Shown in pieces: positions 8,944-17,913 of a stretch of 64,000 nt of DNA. The stretch comes from Advenella kashmirensis W13003 (lineage in GTDB: Bacteria; Pseudomonadota; Gammaproteobacteria; Burkholderiales; Burkholderiaceae_B): positions 744,001 to 808,000 of the forward strand of contig NZ_KI650980.1 of NCBI RefSeq assembly GCF_000506985.1, read 5' to 3'. Position 1 is the first letter of the stretch, and each line of letters starts with the position of its first letter. Position numbers and translations under genes: made by a program. The notes beneath the pieces were generated by a model. It made no database searches and was not told the origin of the DNA. It saw nothing but the letters and a program-made list of their open reading frames with translations.

Positions 8944-9213
8944 TTACTCGGGCTCACCAAATTTGTTTTCGAATAAAGCTTCTATCTGCTCCAGCGCCTG
9001 ATCGGCATCGGCACCCTCGGCTTCGATATGCACCGTAATACCCTTTCCTGCCGCCAGCATCATGACACCCATGATGCTCTTGGCATTCACACGCTGGGAT
9101 GCGCGGGTGATAAAGATTTCGCTATTGAATTTGCTGGCCAGCTGGGTCAGCTTGGCAGCGGCTCGGGCATGCAGACCTAATTTATTACTTATGACAATAT
9201 CAGCTGAAGGCAT
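8944..9213 (-). CDS. ptsH: phosphocarrier protein HPr
   Basis: 89 residues starting MPSADIVISNKLGLHARAAA. His15 is the EI-dependent phosphorylation site, and Ser46 in NAKSIMGVMMLAAGKG corresponds to the HPr-kinase site known in several betaproteobacteria. An upstream extension is open but dissimilar. HPr relays phosphate from EI to EIIA. It starts 25 bp after the EIIA gene. The C-terminal tail (ALFENKFGEPE) is slightly longer than in E. coli HPr. Confidence 0.95.
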   Translation of the reverse strand: MPSADIVISNKLGLHARAAAKLTQLASKFNSEIFITRASQRVNAKSIMGVMMLAAGKGITVHIEAEGADADQALEQIEALFENKFGEPE

Positions 9214-9238
9214 AGAGGCGCAGTCTTTATTATAAAGG

Positions 9239-9652
9239 TTAATCGTTGGGAGCCAGATCGACACATTTCATGCCTTTCTTGCCACCCTCAAAAATGGATT
9301 GGCATAACTGATCCATAGGCTGCTCCCGATATCGTACCGCATTGAGCAACATACAGGCATTGGTGCCGGACAGAATATGTGCCTTGACACCGGAGTTTTG
9401 CAACTCGCGCACAACACGGGCCCCGATATTGGCTGGCGTCGCGCCACCCAGATCAGACAGGATCAACACCTGGCGATCCGGGCCCAGCATCGGCTTCAAT
9501 TTTTCGACAATTTCCTGCACCTTATTTTCTGGTTCGACATCGGGTTCGATATCGAAGAAAATATAATTGTCGATTTGTCCCAGCACATGCTGAGCGCATT
9601 CCGACAATGCGGAAGCCAGGGGCATGTGCGCGATGAGAGCAAGGGTGGTCAT
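9239..9652 (-). CDS. PTS system EIIA component, mannose/fructose family
   Basis: 137 residues beginning MTTLALIAHMPLASALSECA. His9 in the IAHMPLA segment matches the phosphorylated histidine of the EIIA-Man fold, and VLILSDLGGATPANIGARVV is the second conserved element. The ATG is preceded by GAAGG nine bases upstream. No EIIB, EIIC or EIID partner is visible, so this EIIA probably acts as a regulatory output domain, as proposed for incomplete PTS of other Burkholderiales. It follows gshB by 10 bp, implying one transcript gshB-EIIA-ptsH-ptsI. Confidence 0.9.
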   Translation of the reverse strand: MTTLALIAHMPLASALSECAQHVLGQIDNYIFFDIEPDVEPENKVQEIVEKLKPMLGPDRQVLILSDLGGATPANIGARVVRELQNSGVKAHILSGTNACMLLNAVRYREQPMDQLCQSIFEGGKKGMKCVDLAPND

Positions 9653-9662
9653 TTTCTTACCT

Positions 9663-10622
9663 TCAGACTGCAACCGCTTTTTCAAGCGCCGCAGCAAAAT
9701 GGTCAGCAACGTCAAAATCAGTCTGTTCTGTAATTTCAACAAAACAGGTCGGACTGGTCACGTTGATCTCGGTAATATAGTTACCGATGACATCGAGCCC
9801 GACCAGCAGCAAACCTCGCTCGCGCAAAATCGGGCCAATACGGCTGGCGATGGACAGATCGTGGTCCGACAGCTTGCGCGCCACGCCGCGTCCGCCTGCC
9901 GCCAGATTGCCACGGGTTTCACCCGCAAGCGGGATCCGTGCCAGTGCATAGGGGACAGGTGTACCATCGATAATCAAAATCCGTTTATCGCCTTCAACGA
10001 TTTCAGGAATATATTTTTGCGCCATGATGGTCTGCGTCTGATCAACCGTCAGCGTTTCCAGAATGGCATTGATGTTGGGATCGGCAGCCGTCACTCTGAA
10101 AATGCCGGTGCCGCCCATACCATCGAGCGGCTTGACGATGATGTCACCGTGCAGCGCATGAAACGCTTTCAGGCGTGAGATGCGGCTGGTAATCAGCGTG
10201 GGCGCCGTAAATTCGGAAAACTCCGTGATTGCCAGTTTTTCCGGATGATTGCGTATCGCATTCCCGGAATTGAAGACACGTGCGCCCTGCTTTTCTGCCG
10301 TCTCAAGCAGGTGGGTTGAGTACAGATACTCCATATCAAACGGAGGATCCTTGCGCATCACGACGGCGTCAAAATGATTGACTTCGGTTTCGACCGCTTC
10401 GTCTTCCTGCGTCCACCAGCTGTGTTCATGCAGGTCTGCAGTCATATCCAGACGAATCTGCTGGGCACGTACTTTGACCCGGCCCAGTTCAACATACAAA
10501 TCGGACTGCAACGCAACACTGATGTCATGGTCCCGTTTTTGCAGGGCGCGCATCATGGCGACTGAACTGTCCTTGTATGCCTTCAGGGTTGGCAGCGGAT
10601 CAATGATAAAAAGTATGTGCAT
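9663..10622 (-). CDS. gshB: glutathione synthetase
   Basis: 319 residues starting MHILFIIDPLPTLKAYKDSS, the standard GshB N-terminus. A GTG five codons earlier is a less likely start. The ATP-grasp fold is seen in IIVKPLDGMGGTGIFRV and in the C-terminal EINVTSPTCFVEI. The enzyme ligates glycine to gamma-glutamylcysteine using ATP in the cytosol. It lies 47 bp after infC and just upstream of the PTS genes. gshA is not in the window. infC beside gshB is unexpected, since rpmI normally follows infC. Confidence 0.96.
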   Translation of the reverse strand: MHILFIIDPLPTLKAYKDSSVAMMRALQKRDHDISVALQSDLYVELGRVKVRAQQIRLDMTADLHEHSWWTQEDEAVETEVNHFDAVVMRKDPPFDMEYLYSTHLLETAEKQGARVFNSGNAIRNHPEKLAITEFSEFTAPTLITSRISRLKAFHALHGDIIVKPLDGMGGTGIFRVTAADPNINAILETLTVDQTQTIMAQKYIPEIVEGDKRILIIDGTPVPYALARIPLAGETRGNLAAGGRGVARKLSDHDLSIASRIGPILRERGLLLVGLDVIGNYITEINVTSPTCFVEITEQTDFDVADHFAAALEKAVAV

Positions 10623-10669
10623 CTGATTACATCCCACATGAACAACGCAAGCGTATTGTTTGTCCGAGT

Positions 10670-11218
10670 TTATTTATCGTCTGATTTGCCGGAGGTCACT
10701 GTCTTGCGCTTGGGCGCCAGAACCATGACCATTTGACGACCTTCCAGCTTGGGCATGGCTTCCACCTGAACCAGTTCAGCCATATCGTCACGAACCCGTT
10801 CAAGCACCCGCATACCCAGTTCCTGGTGGGCCATTTCACGCCCGCGAAAACGCAGCGTGACCTTGGCTTTGTCACCATCTTCGATAAAACGCTTCAGGTT
10901 ACGCAATTTAACCTGATAGTCGCCTTCATCGGTCGCCGGGCGGAATTTGACTTCCTTGACCTGGATGATTTTCTGCTTGGCCTTGGCTTCCTGCTGGCGT
11001 TTTTGTTCCTGGTACTTGAACTTGCCATAGTCCATGATACGGCATACCGGTGGCTCGGCGTTGGGGGCGATTTCAACTAAATCAATCCCTTCCTGCTCGG
11101 CAAGACGCAAAGCTTCAACGGTTTTGACAATACCCAGCTGTTCGCCATCCACGCCGATGAGTCGGACTTCCGGAATACGGATTTCGGCGTTGATACGATT
11201 GGTTTTTTCGGTTGCGAT
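10670..11218 (-). CDS. infC: translation initiation factor IF-3 with probable AUC start codon
   Basis: 182 residues ending [19 protein letters not shown]. The N-terminal domain starts at (I)[18 protein letters not shown] and the C-terminal domain includes [18 protein letters not shown]. The family start aligns with an ATC codon at 11218-11216, preceded by AGGAG with eight bases between. The only upstream ATG (11257) is inside the end of thrS, ahead of this Shine-Dalgarno, and would add 13 unrelated residues. IF-3 rejects non-canonical starts, and infC of E. coli uses AUU to autoregulate; AUC fits that logic. It lies 25 bp after thrS. Confidence 0.9.
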   Translation of the reverse strand: MATEKTNRINAEIRIPEVRLIGVDGEQLGIVKTVEALRLAEQEGIDLVEIAPNAEPPVCRIMDYGKFKYQEQKRQQEAKAKQKIIQVKEVKFRPATDEGDYQVKLRNLKRFIEDGDKAKVTLRFRGREMAHQELGMRVLERVRDDMAELVQVEAMPKLEGRQMVMVLAPKRKTVTSGKSDDK

Positions 11219-11243
11219 GTTAAGATCTCCTGAAATTAATAAA

Positions 11244-13178
11244 CTACGCTGCGACATCCTGACGTGTTGTCACGTCGTGACGCAAGCGCTCTATAAATGC
11301 GTCTACAGACATGGTGCCCAGATCGAGGTTGCCACGGGCGCGAACGGCGACAGCACCACTTTCACGTTCTTTTTCGCCAACAACCAGAATGTAGGGAACC
11401 TTCTGCATACTGTTCTCTCTGATTTTACGGGTGATTTTTTCCCCGCGCAAATCGGATGATGCACGAAAACCGTGCTTTTTGAGCTCATCTACGACTGAAC
11501 GGGCATAGTCGGAGAAGGACTCTGAAATGGTACAGACCACCACCTGTTCGGGAGCCAGCCATGGTGGCATGGCGCCGGCATGGTTCTCGATGAGCATACC
11601 GATAAAGCGTTCCAGCGAACCCAGAATCGCCCGGTGCAACATGACAGGCGTTTTACGCTGATCATGCGGATCGACATATTCCGCGCCCAGCCGCACAGGC
11701 ATTGAAAAGTCTACCTGGATGGTGCCGCACTGCCAATGGCGACCGATGGCGTCCTTCAGGGTATATTCCACCTTCGGACCGTAAAAAGCACCCTCTCCCG
11801 GTGAAATTTCAAATTCACAGCCGGAACTGCGCAGGCTTTCCATCAGCGCATGCTCGGCCTTGTCCCAGACTTCGTCGTCGCCGATCCGTTTTTCGGGACG
11901 GGTAGCCACTTTGTAGAGCACTTCGGTAAACCCGAAATCTTTGTAGACCTGCTGTAAAAGTGTTGTGAATTGGGCACACTCTGCCAGCAATTGGTCTTCG
12001 GTACAGAAAATATGACCGTCGTCCTGGGTAAAACCGCGTACCCGCATCATCCCGTGCAGGGAGCCGGAAGGCTCATTGCGATGGCATTGTCCGAACTCAC
12101 CATAGCGGATAGGCAATTCACGATAGGAATGCAAGCCGGCATTGTAAATCTGCACGTGTCCGGGGCAGTTCATGGGCTTGAGCCCGTAAACCCGGTTCTC
12201 GGACTCGGTGATGAACATGTTTTCTTTGTAATTGTCCCAGTGTCCGGTTTTCTTCCAGAGGGACAAATCCAGAATTTGCGGCGCTTTGACTTCCTGGTAG
12301 CCATTGTCGCGATAAACATCGCGCATGTACTGTTCAACCTGTTGCCAGATCTGCCAGCCTTTGGGGTGCCAGAAAATCAGCCCCGGCGCTTCGTCCTGGA
12401 AATGAAAAAGATCCAGCTCGCGGCCCAGCTTGCGATGATCGCGTTTTTCAGCTTCTTCAAGCATGGTCAGGTAGCTGGCCTGTTCTTCCTTGGTGGCCCA
12501 GGCTGTGCCATAGACACGCTGCAGCATTTCATTTTTGCTGTCGCCGCGCCAATACGCCCCAGCGACTTTCATCAGCTTGAAAACCTTCAGCTTGCCGGTA
12601 GACGGTACGTGGGGGCCCCGGCACAAGTCTACGAAATCGCCTTCGCGATAAAGGGAGATTGTCTGGTCCTGTGGAATGGAAGCGATGATTTCAGCTTTAT
12701 ACGCTTCGCCCTGCTCACGGAAAAACGCGACAGCATCGTCGCGTGACCACTCTTCGCGAACCACTTTTTCGTCTTTTTTGGCCAGTTCCGCCATTTTCTT
12801 CTCGATTTTCTCGAGATCTTCAGGTGTAAACGCGCGTTTATACGAAAAGTCGTAATAAAAGCCATTATCGATGACCGGCCCGATGGTGACCTGTGCGTCG
12901 GGAAACAGCGATTTGACGGCATAGGCAAGCAGGTGCGCAGTGGAATGGCGAATAATATCCAGACCGTCGGCGTCTTTGGCGGTCACAATGGCCAGGTCTG
13001 CGTCCTGGTCAATCACAAAGGAGGTATCGACCAGCTGGGGTTCGGCGCCATTGATTGTTACTTTACCGGCCAGCGCGGCCTTGCCCAGACTGGGGGCAAT
13101 GGTCGTCGCAATTTCCCCTACCTGGACAGGTTGGGAAAACTCACGCTTGGAACCATCGGGTAAAGTAATATGAAACAT
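11244..13178 (-). CDS. thrS: threonyl-tRNA synthetase
   Basis: 644 residues, full length. The N-terminal TGS domain (residues 1-61) is followed by the editing domain with [12 protein letters not shown] near residue 78. The class II core has [14 protein letters not shown] and the zinc-site cysteine and histidines, and the anticodon-binding C-terminus has [13 protein letters not shown]. It charges tRNA-Thr and hydrolyses Ser-tRNA-Thr. An apparent attenuator (Thr-containing leader peptide plus terminator) sits in the 157 bp upstream, which would raise expression when charged tRNA-Thr is scarce. infC follows after 25 bp. Confidence 0.97.
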   Translation of the reverse strand: MFHITLPDGSKREFSQPVQVGEIATTIAPSLGKAALAGKVTINGAEPQLVDTSFVIDQDADLAIVTAKDADGLDIIRHSTAHLLAYAVKSLFPDAQVTIGPVIDNGFYYDFSYKRAFTPEDLEKIEKKMAELAKKDEKVVREEWSRDDAVAFFREQGEAYKAEIIASIPQDQTISLYREGDFVDLCRGPHVPSTGKLKVFKLMKVAGAYWRGDSKNEMLQRVYGTAWATKEEQASYLTMLEEAEKRDHRKLGRELDLFHFQDEAPGLIFWHPKGWQIWQQVEQYMRDVYRDNGYQEVKAPQILDLSLWKKTGHWDNYKENMFITESENRVYGLKPMNCPGHVQIYNAGLHSYRELPIRYGEFGQCHRNEPSGSLHGMMRVRGFTQDDGHIFCTEDQLLAECAQFTTLLQQVYKDFGFTEVLYKVATRPEKRIGDDEVWDKAEHALMESLRSSGCEFEISPGEGAFYGPKVEYTLKDAIGRHWQCGTIQVDFSMPVRLGAEYVDPHDQRKTPVMLHRAILGSLERFIGMLIENHAGAMPPWLAPEQVVVCTISESFSDYARSVVDELKKHGFRASSDLRGEKITRKIRENSMQKVPYILVVGEKERESGAVAVRARGNLDLGTMSVDAFIERLRHDVTTRQDVAA

Positions 13179-13198
13179 GCTGTTGCCTTGAAATGAAT

Positions 13199-13227
13199 AA
13201 AAAAACGCGACTTCACCAAGTCGCGTT
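13199..13227 (-). terminator. thrS leader attenuator terminator
   Basis: On the minus strand AACGCGACTT-GGTG-AAGTCGCGTT (13227-13204) forms a perfect 10-bp stem with a four-base loop. Its 3' arm continues into TTTTT (to 13199), giving an unbroken seven-base U run. It ends about 20 bp before the thrS ATG, so read-through is needed to express thrS-infC unless another promoter exists. Confidence 0.8.
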
Positions 13228-13271
13228 CGCTGTTCTTCTGAAAAATACGGTGGGCAAGAATCACGAGCGCG
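13222..13271 (-). promoter_or_regulatory. candidate antiterminator of the thrS leader
   Basis: CGCGCTCG (13271-13264) can pair with CGAACGCG (13229-13222) at seven of eight positions. The second segment overlaps six bases of the terminator's 5' arm, so the two structures exclude each other. The first segment directly precedes the leader-peptide stop codon and would be covered by a ribosome finishing the peptide. This is a pairing proposal by eye, without energy calculation. Confidence 0.5.
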
Positions 13272-13335
13272 CTGGGTGACCGATACACGTATCGGACGTG
13301 GTCAGGCGTTGGGTTCGTGAAGCTTGGGACATCAT
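13261..13335 (-). CDS. thrS leader peptide (24 aa, four Thr)
   Basis: An ATGATG start with GGTGAG nine bases upstream opens a 24-codon frame ending TGA. The peptide is [17 protein letters not shown] followed by IGHPARS, with Thr at 8, 12, 13 and 16. It lies between the putative thrS promoter and the leader terminator. A ribosome stalled at the Thr codons would leave the antiterminator strand free; one that reaches the stop codon would block it and favour termination. Thr density is lower than in the E. coli thr leader, so peptide conservation across relatives is the key test. Confidence 0.62.
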   Translation of the reverse strand: MMSQASRTQRLTTSDTCIGHPARS

Positions 13336-13369
13336 CAAAACAGTCTCACCTTTAGTAAATTACGCGACA

Positions 13370-13399
13370 ATTTTACACCAGCCTTGAACCAATAACCAA
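13370..13399 (-). promoter_or_regulatory. candidate sigma70 promoter for the thrS leader
   Basis: TAAAAT (13370-13375) is preceded after 18 bp by TTGGTT (13394-13399) on the minus strand. The start point would fall near 13363, about 28 nt before the leader-peptide ATG. The -35 box is weak. Confidence 0.42.
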
Positions 13400-13588
13400 T
13401 AAATGGTTGCAATTAGCGAAAAATCAAGGGATAAACCGGCGCCATGGCGGCGATCTTTTCCGCTGTTTGTCTGGCCGACCGCTGGCTTGTGGTCAAAACA
13501 TCTGTTGCAGTATATTGGATATTTGCGGTTTTTGGTCTGGCACATGTTAGGCTATGAACCCGATTTTAATGACTCCGGAGCTGAAACT

Positions 13589-14131
13589 ATGTCTGTACAC
13601 CGCCTGTTGCGCCTTGCACTTGCTGCCCTTGCCCTTGGACTGCTGGCCGCTTGTGCCGGTATGAACGGCGACCAGCGAGCACAGCTGGAAATAAGCCAGG
13701 ACCCGCGTGGTGTGGCCATTGCGTCGCGGGACAGCAATCTGTTCCAGCCGGGTTCTGCCACGCTGCAGCCCGAATCGGCTCCGTTTTTTGACCGCGTCAG
13801 CCAGTTGCTGCGCGACAGACCCGAGCGCAAGGCCCTGATCGATAGCGTATCGGACAATACCGGTTCAGCCGAATACAACCAGGAGCTGCAGGAAGTGCGC
13901 GCGCTCTCAATCATGAAAGCCCTGATTACACGCGGCGTAGACCGTTCGCGCCTGGCGTATGTCACGGGTTCATCTGCCTCCCCTGCCCCCGGCGCCATGA
14001 CGCCTGTCGAACCGGCCGTCCCGCAATCAAAAATTATCATTCTGGGCGCCAGCACCGCCGATATGAATGTCAACACCCTTGAACGATTCTTTGACGGCAT
14101 CTCCAATTTCGGCAAAAGCCTGTTCAAGTGA
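13589..14131 (+). CDS. OmpA-like lipoprotein
   Basis: 180 residues starting MSVHRLLRLALAALALGLLA, a signal peptide ending in lipobox LLAAC (Cys at about residue 22). The ATG at 13589 has GGAG nine bases upstream; longer in-frame starts add unrelated sequence. The OmpA C-terminal domain is seen in SDNTGSAEYNQELQEVRALS followed by LITRGVDRSRL. The usual RRVEI ending of the family is replaced by SKIIILGAST. Such proteins bind peptidoglycan and tether the outer membrane. It is divergent from thrS and is followed by a second envelope gene on the same strand. The exact role is unknown. Confidence 0.8.
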   Translation: MSVHRLLRLALAALALGLLAACAGMNGDQRAQLEISQDPRGVAIASRDSNLFQPGSATLQPESAPFFDRVSQLLRDRPERKALIDSVSDNTGSAEYNQELQEVRALSIMKALITRGVDRSRLAYVTGSSASPAPGAMTPVEPAVPQSKIIILGASTADMNVNTLERFFDGISNFGKSLFK

Positions 14132-14242
14132 TTCGCGTCACAGCCAGCGCATATATACTATGGGTGAACAGTTGTCCTGTCTCGCCTGAATCCTGCATTC
14201 GGGCACACTGGCCCGGATTCGAAACCGATTACCTCTGAGCTT

Positions 14243-15091
14243 ATGTCAAAGTCCTTTATTTACAACCTGATCCTGACGATTGTCGCCATTGTTGTCTTCA
14301 TTTTCATTGGCGCCTCGGTGTACGACGCGTTTACCCGCAATCCGGTCAATCGCGGCCTGGACGGCACCGCCGCCAGCACCGTCAGCGGACAGATCGAGGC
14401 GGCAACGCCGACAGCCACGCAGCCCGGCCAGCCTACCCCAGCCGACAACGCTGCCGGCGACAGTACCAGCAGTGGTACGGATGCAGCCTCCACAACTCGG
14501 GACAAAAAACAGGCCGATGCCGCCTACGATCAGACGAATGACCCCACGCGCAGTGCCCCCCCTGCCGAACGGACAACGTCGGATGCACCCAATACGAATG
14601 AGCCCGCCGCTGCCGCTTCTTCCGCACGCCCGGACGAAGCACCCGCCCCAGCGACCAGCCCGGCCCGGACCGCACCTGCTCCCCGCCAGGAACCGGCTCC
14701 TTCACCATCCACGAGCATTGACCCTGCCGCGCCGGCCGGTACAAGTGCACCCGCAGCGCGCAGCAATCCTGACCTGCGGTCTGTTATCCCACCTGTTCCT
14801 ACCGCGCCGCCACGTGCCGAAGGAACCCGGCCACCCGTCACAACCGATCAGGACATGTACAACGCAACCGATTCAGGCCAGGATAACGGTAACATTTCCG
14901 ACAGTTTCCCGGCACCGGTGTCCAACTTTCCCGCTCCTGTCGGATCGGACATGCCTGACAACAACAATACGAATCCACGCAATACAAACCCGCCTATGGG
15001 CGCAGCCCCCGGCAGCCCTAGCCCGGAACAGCAGCGCCTGGAAGAACTACGTCGCCAGAAAGAACAATTGCGCCGGGACATGGGTTTTTAA
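14243..15091 (+). CDS. single-pass membrane protein with Pro/Ala/Thr-rich low-complexity region
   Basis: 282 residues starting MSKSFIYNLILTIVAIVVFI. One transmembrane helix spans about residues 7-27. The remainder is low-complexity, rich in Pro, Ala, Thr, Ser and Asp, and probably extended in the periplasm. The last 20 residues (QQRLEELRRQKEQLRRDMGF) form a charged helix. I recognise no domain and cannot assign a function. The layout of anchor, disordered spacer and terminal helix suggests a reach-across linker in the envelope. It lies 111 bp after the OmpA-like lipoprotein on the same strand and ends before a strong hairpin. Confidence 0.72.
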   Translation: MSKSFIYNLILTIVAIVVFIFIGASVYDAFTRNPVNRGLDGTAASTVSGQIEAATPTATQPGQPTPADNAAGDSTSSGTDAASTTRDKKQADAAYDQTNDPTRSAPPAERTTSDAPNTNEPAAAASSARPDEAPAPATSPARTAPAPRQEPAPSPSTSIDPAAPAGTSAPAARSNPDLRSVIPPVPTAPPRAEGTRPPVTTDQDMYNATDSGQDNGNISDSFPAPVSNFPAPVGSDMPDNNNTNPRNTNPPMGAAPGSPSPEQQRLEELRRQKEQLRRDMGF

Positions 15092-15161
15092 CGATCATGG
15101 GGATGGCTCAGACGCATGGGTCTTTCATGGCCATGGGTATTTAAAATTCGTAAGCACCATC

Positions 15162-15196
15162 AACAACAAAGCCCGGAAAATCCGGGCTTTGTTGTT
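15162..15196. terminator. bidirectional terminator hairpin
   Basis: AACAACAAAGCCCGGA and TCCGGGCTTTGTTGTT form a 16-bp stem with a three-base loop between convergent genes (the 282-residue membrane protein and lon). U-rich 3' arms are available on both strands. Confidence 0.8.
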
Positions 15197-15250
15197 GTGT
15201 TTCACTGCTTGCGTGACCCTTGCCAGGGAGTCACGCGGGGATGACTACAA

Positions 15251-17722
15251 TCAGTGTTTCACTGATTTAACAGTATTGTCCACTGCCGGTTTCGCAGAAG
15301 CGACAGCGGCCTCTTCTGCCAGTTTGGCAATTTCAGCTTCGGACAAAGGTGTCAGTGGCCTTTCGAGCGCCACTTCCAGCACGCGATCAATCCATTTGAC
15401 AGGAATGATTTCCAGCTGGTTTTTCACATTGTCCGGAATCTCGGTCAGATCCTTGACATTCTCTTCAGGAATCAGCACGGTCTTGATTCCACCGCGATGA
15501 GCTGCCAGCAGTTTCTCTTTCAAGCCACCAATGGCCAGCACTTCACCGCGCAAGGTGATCTCACCGGTCATAGCAACCTCTGCCCTGACGGGAATACCGG
15601 ACAATGCCGACACCAGTGCAGTCGTAATCGCAATACCGGCTGACGGACCATCTTTGGGTGTTGCGCCTTCCGGTACGTGGATATGAATATCCTTTTTCTC
15701 AAAGATACTGTCGGCAAAGCCAAGCGCATGTGCGCGCGAACGCACGACGGTACGGGCTGCCTGCATGGACTCTTTCATCACATCGCCAAGCAGGCCGGTA
15801 TGCTGAATATTGCCTTTGCCCGTGACCACGGCCACTTCAATCGTCAGCAAATCGCCACCCACTTCGGTCCACGCCAAGCCAGTAACCTGGCCAACCTGGT
15901 TTTCTTTCTCGGCCATGCCAAATGAATACTTGCGCACGCCCAGATAGTGGCTCAGATTATCGGCAGTCACATGGATTGCTTCGGCAGTCGCTGCCTTGCC
16001 TTTACCTGCAGCTTTACCCGTTGTGGTCGTACTGCTGAGCAGTTCCTTGATCACCTTGCGGCAGATTTTGCTGGCTTCGCGTTCAAGTGCACGTACACCG
16101 GATTCACGTGTGTAGTAACGCACGATATCGCGCAATGCAGACTCTTCCACCACCAGCTCACCCTCGCGCACGCCATTATTCTTCATGAGCTTGGGCAGCA
16201 GGTGGTCCATCGCAATATGTACTTTTTCGTCTTCGGTATAGCCTGACAGACGAATCACTTCCATCCGGTCCAGCAATGCTGGTGGAATGTTCAGTGTATT
16301 GCTGGTCGCAACAAACATCACATCCGACAGATCATAATCGACTTCGACATAGTGATCCTGGAAGGTGTGGTTCTGTTCGGGATCCAGCACTTCCAGCAAT
16401 GCAGAGGCCGGATCGCCACGAAAATCCATGCCCAGCTTGTCAATCTCATCGAGCAAGAACAGGGGATTGCGTACGCCAACACGATTCATGTTCTGCAGAA
16501 TCTTGCCTGGCAATGCGCCAATGTAGGTGCGCCGGTGGCCGCGAATTTCGGCTTCGTCCCGCACACCGCCCAGTGCCATCCGCGTAAATTTGCGATTGGT
16601 TGCGCGCGCGATGGACTGGCCCAGCGAGGTTTTACCCACGCCCGGAGGGCCAACCAGGCACAGAATAGGCGCCTTGACCTTGTCTACACGCTGCTGTACC
16701 GCCAGATATTCAAGGATGCGTTCCTTGACTTTTTCCAGACCGTAATGATCATCGTCCAGCACTTTCTGTGCATTGATAAGGGAGTTGTTGATACGGCTTT
16801 TCTTCTTCCAGGGCAGGCCGATGACGGTGTCGATATAGTTGCGTACCACCGTTGCCTCTGCCGACATGGGAGACATGAGTTTGAGTTTCTTCAGCTCGCT
16901 ATCGACTTTCTTGCGCGCTTCCTTGGGCAGTTGCGCCGCTTCTATTTTCTTTTCGAGCTCTTCGATATCCGCGCCCTCTTCACCCTCGCCGAGTTCTTTT
17001 TGAATCGCCTTGACCTGCTCGTTCAAATAGTAGTCACGCTGGCTTTTTTCCATCTGCTTTTTGACGCGCCCGCGAATGCGTTTCTCGACCTGGAGAATAT
17101 CAATTTCAGTTTCGATCTGAGCGAGCAGCGCTTCAAGACGACCGGACGCATCCAGCTCTTCAAGCAGTTTTTGCTTCTGTTCGAGTTTGAGCGGCAGGTG
17201 TGAAGAAATGGTATCGGCAAGCCGGCTGGCTTCTTCAATACCATTGAGGGAACTGAGAATTTCCGGAGGGATTTTCTTGTTCAGCTTAACGTATTGATCG
17301 AATTGCGCAATAATCGTGCGCCGCAATGCTTCGAGTTCGGAATTGCGGGTGTCATTCTGCTCGATAGGCAGAATTTGTGCCGAAAAATGCGACTCGGTTT
17401 CGATGATTTTTTCTACACGCGCGCGCTGCTGGCCTTCGACCAGTACCTTAACGGTGCCGTCGGGCAGCTTGAGCATTTGCAGGATAGACGCAACGCACCC
17501 GATTTCATACATATCGTCAGGACCGGGCTCGTCCTTGCTGGCCGATTTCTGGGCCACAAGCATGATCTGCTTGTCTTTTTCCATCGCCAGTTCCAGCGCG
17601 CGGATGGACCGGTGCCTACCGACGAAGAGCGGGATGACCATATGTGGGAATACCACTACGTCGCGAAGGGGCAACAGTGGCAATTCCGTTGATTCTGCCG
17701 GCAAAATCTGACTCGCTGACAT
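15251..17722 (-). CDS. lon: ATP-dependent protease Lon
   Basis: 823 residues. The N-terminal substrate-binding domain ([20 protein letters not shown]) is followed by a coiled coil and the AAA+ module with [15 protein letters not shown]. The protease domain has Ser694 in [10 protein letters not shown] and a lysine 43 residues later ([12 protein letters not shown]), the catalytic dyad. A poorly conserved Ala/Lys/Val tail ends the protein. Lon degrades misfolded and regulatory proteins in the cytoplasm. It is the last gene of tig-clpP-clpX-lon, 191 bp after clpX, with its own sigma32-type promoter. hupB, which often follows lon, is absent here. Confidence 0.97.
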   Translation of the reverse strand: MSASQILPAESTELPLLPLRDVVVFPHMVIPLFVGRHRSIRALELAMEKDKQIMLVAQKSASKDEPGPDDMYEIGCVASILQMLKLPDGTVKVLVEGQQRARVEKIIETESHFSAQILPIEQNDTRNSELEALRRTIIAQFDQYVKLNKKIPPEILSSLNGIEEASRLADTISSHLPLKLEQKQKLLEELDASGRLEALLAQIETEIDILQVEKRIRGRVKKQMEKSQRDYYLNEQVKAIQKELGEGEEGADIEELEKKIEAAQLPKEARKKVDSELKKLKLMSPMSAEATVVRNYIDTVIGLPWKKKSRINNSLINAQKVLDDDHYGLEKVKERILEYLAVQQRVDKVKAPILCLVGPPGVGKTSLGQSIARATNRKFTRMALGGVRDEAEIRGHRRTYIGALPGKILQNMNRVGVRNPLFLLDEIDKLGMDFRGDPASALLEVLDPEQNHTFQDHYVEVDYDLSDVMFVATSNTLNIPPALLDRMEVIRLSGYTEDEKVHIAMDHLLPKLMKNNGVREGELVVEESALRDIVRYYTRESGVRALEREASKICRKVIKELLSSTTTTGKAAGKGKAATAEAIHVTADNLSHYLGVRKYSFGMAEKENQVGQVTGLAWTEVGGDLLTIEVAVVTGKGNIQHTGLLGDVMKESMQAARTVVRSRAHALGFADSIFEKKDIHIHVPEGATPKDGPSAGIAITTALVSALSGIPVRAEVAMTGEITLRGEVLAIGGLKEKLLAAHRGGIKTVLIPEENVKDLTEIPDNVKNQLEIIPVKWIDRVLEVALERPLTPLSEAEIAKLAEEAAVASAKPAVDNTVKSVKH

Positions 17723-17769
17723 AAGCTGATTCCTTGAAAAACGTTGTACTTCTACAGTAATTAGGCTGT

Positions 17770-17797
17770 AGATGGAGCCTCTGGAGGCAATTTCAAG
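17770..17797 (-). promoter_or_regulatory. sigma32 (RpoH) heat-shock promoter of lon
   Basis: On the minus strand CTTGAAA (17797-17791) and CTCCATCT (17777-17770) are separated by 13 bp. This matches the RpoH consensus CTTGAAA-n13-15-CCCCATnT with a single mismatch in the -10 element. Transcription would begin near 17763, about 40 nt before lon. A CTACAG...CTGTAG dyad lies in that short leader (17752-17771). Confidence 0.75.
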
Positions 17798-17913
17798 GTC
17801 GCCTGGCGCAAAATACCGGCGGTTTTTATGCGGGCGGCGCGTCAGGCAACATCCGGCAGCAATCTATCCTGCCTGCCCCGTGGCGCCACCCGCCCAGGCT
17901 AAACCTGACCCCG

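Noticed and set aside
13201-13400. T-box riboswitch before thrS
   Set aside because: No T-box sequence or stem I specifier layout is seen, and T-boxes are rare outside Gram-positives; the leader-peptide model fits better.
14280-15500. Long plus-strand frame (about 400 codons) overlapping the 282-residue membrane protein and the lon end
   Set aside because: It is an alternate reading of a Pro/Ala-rich coding region with no recognisable domain; it runs through a terminator hairpin into lon antisense.
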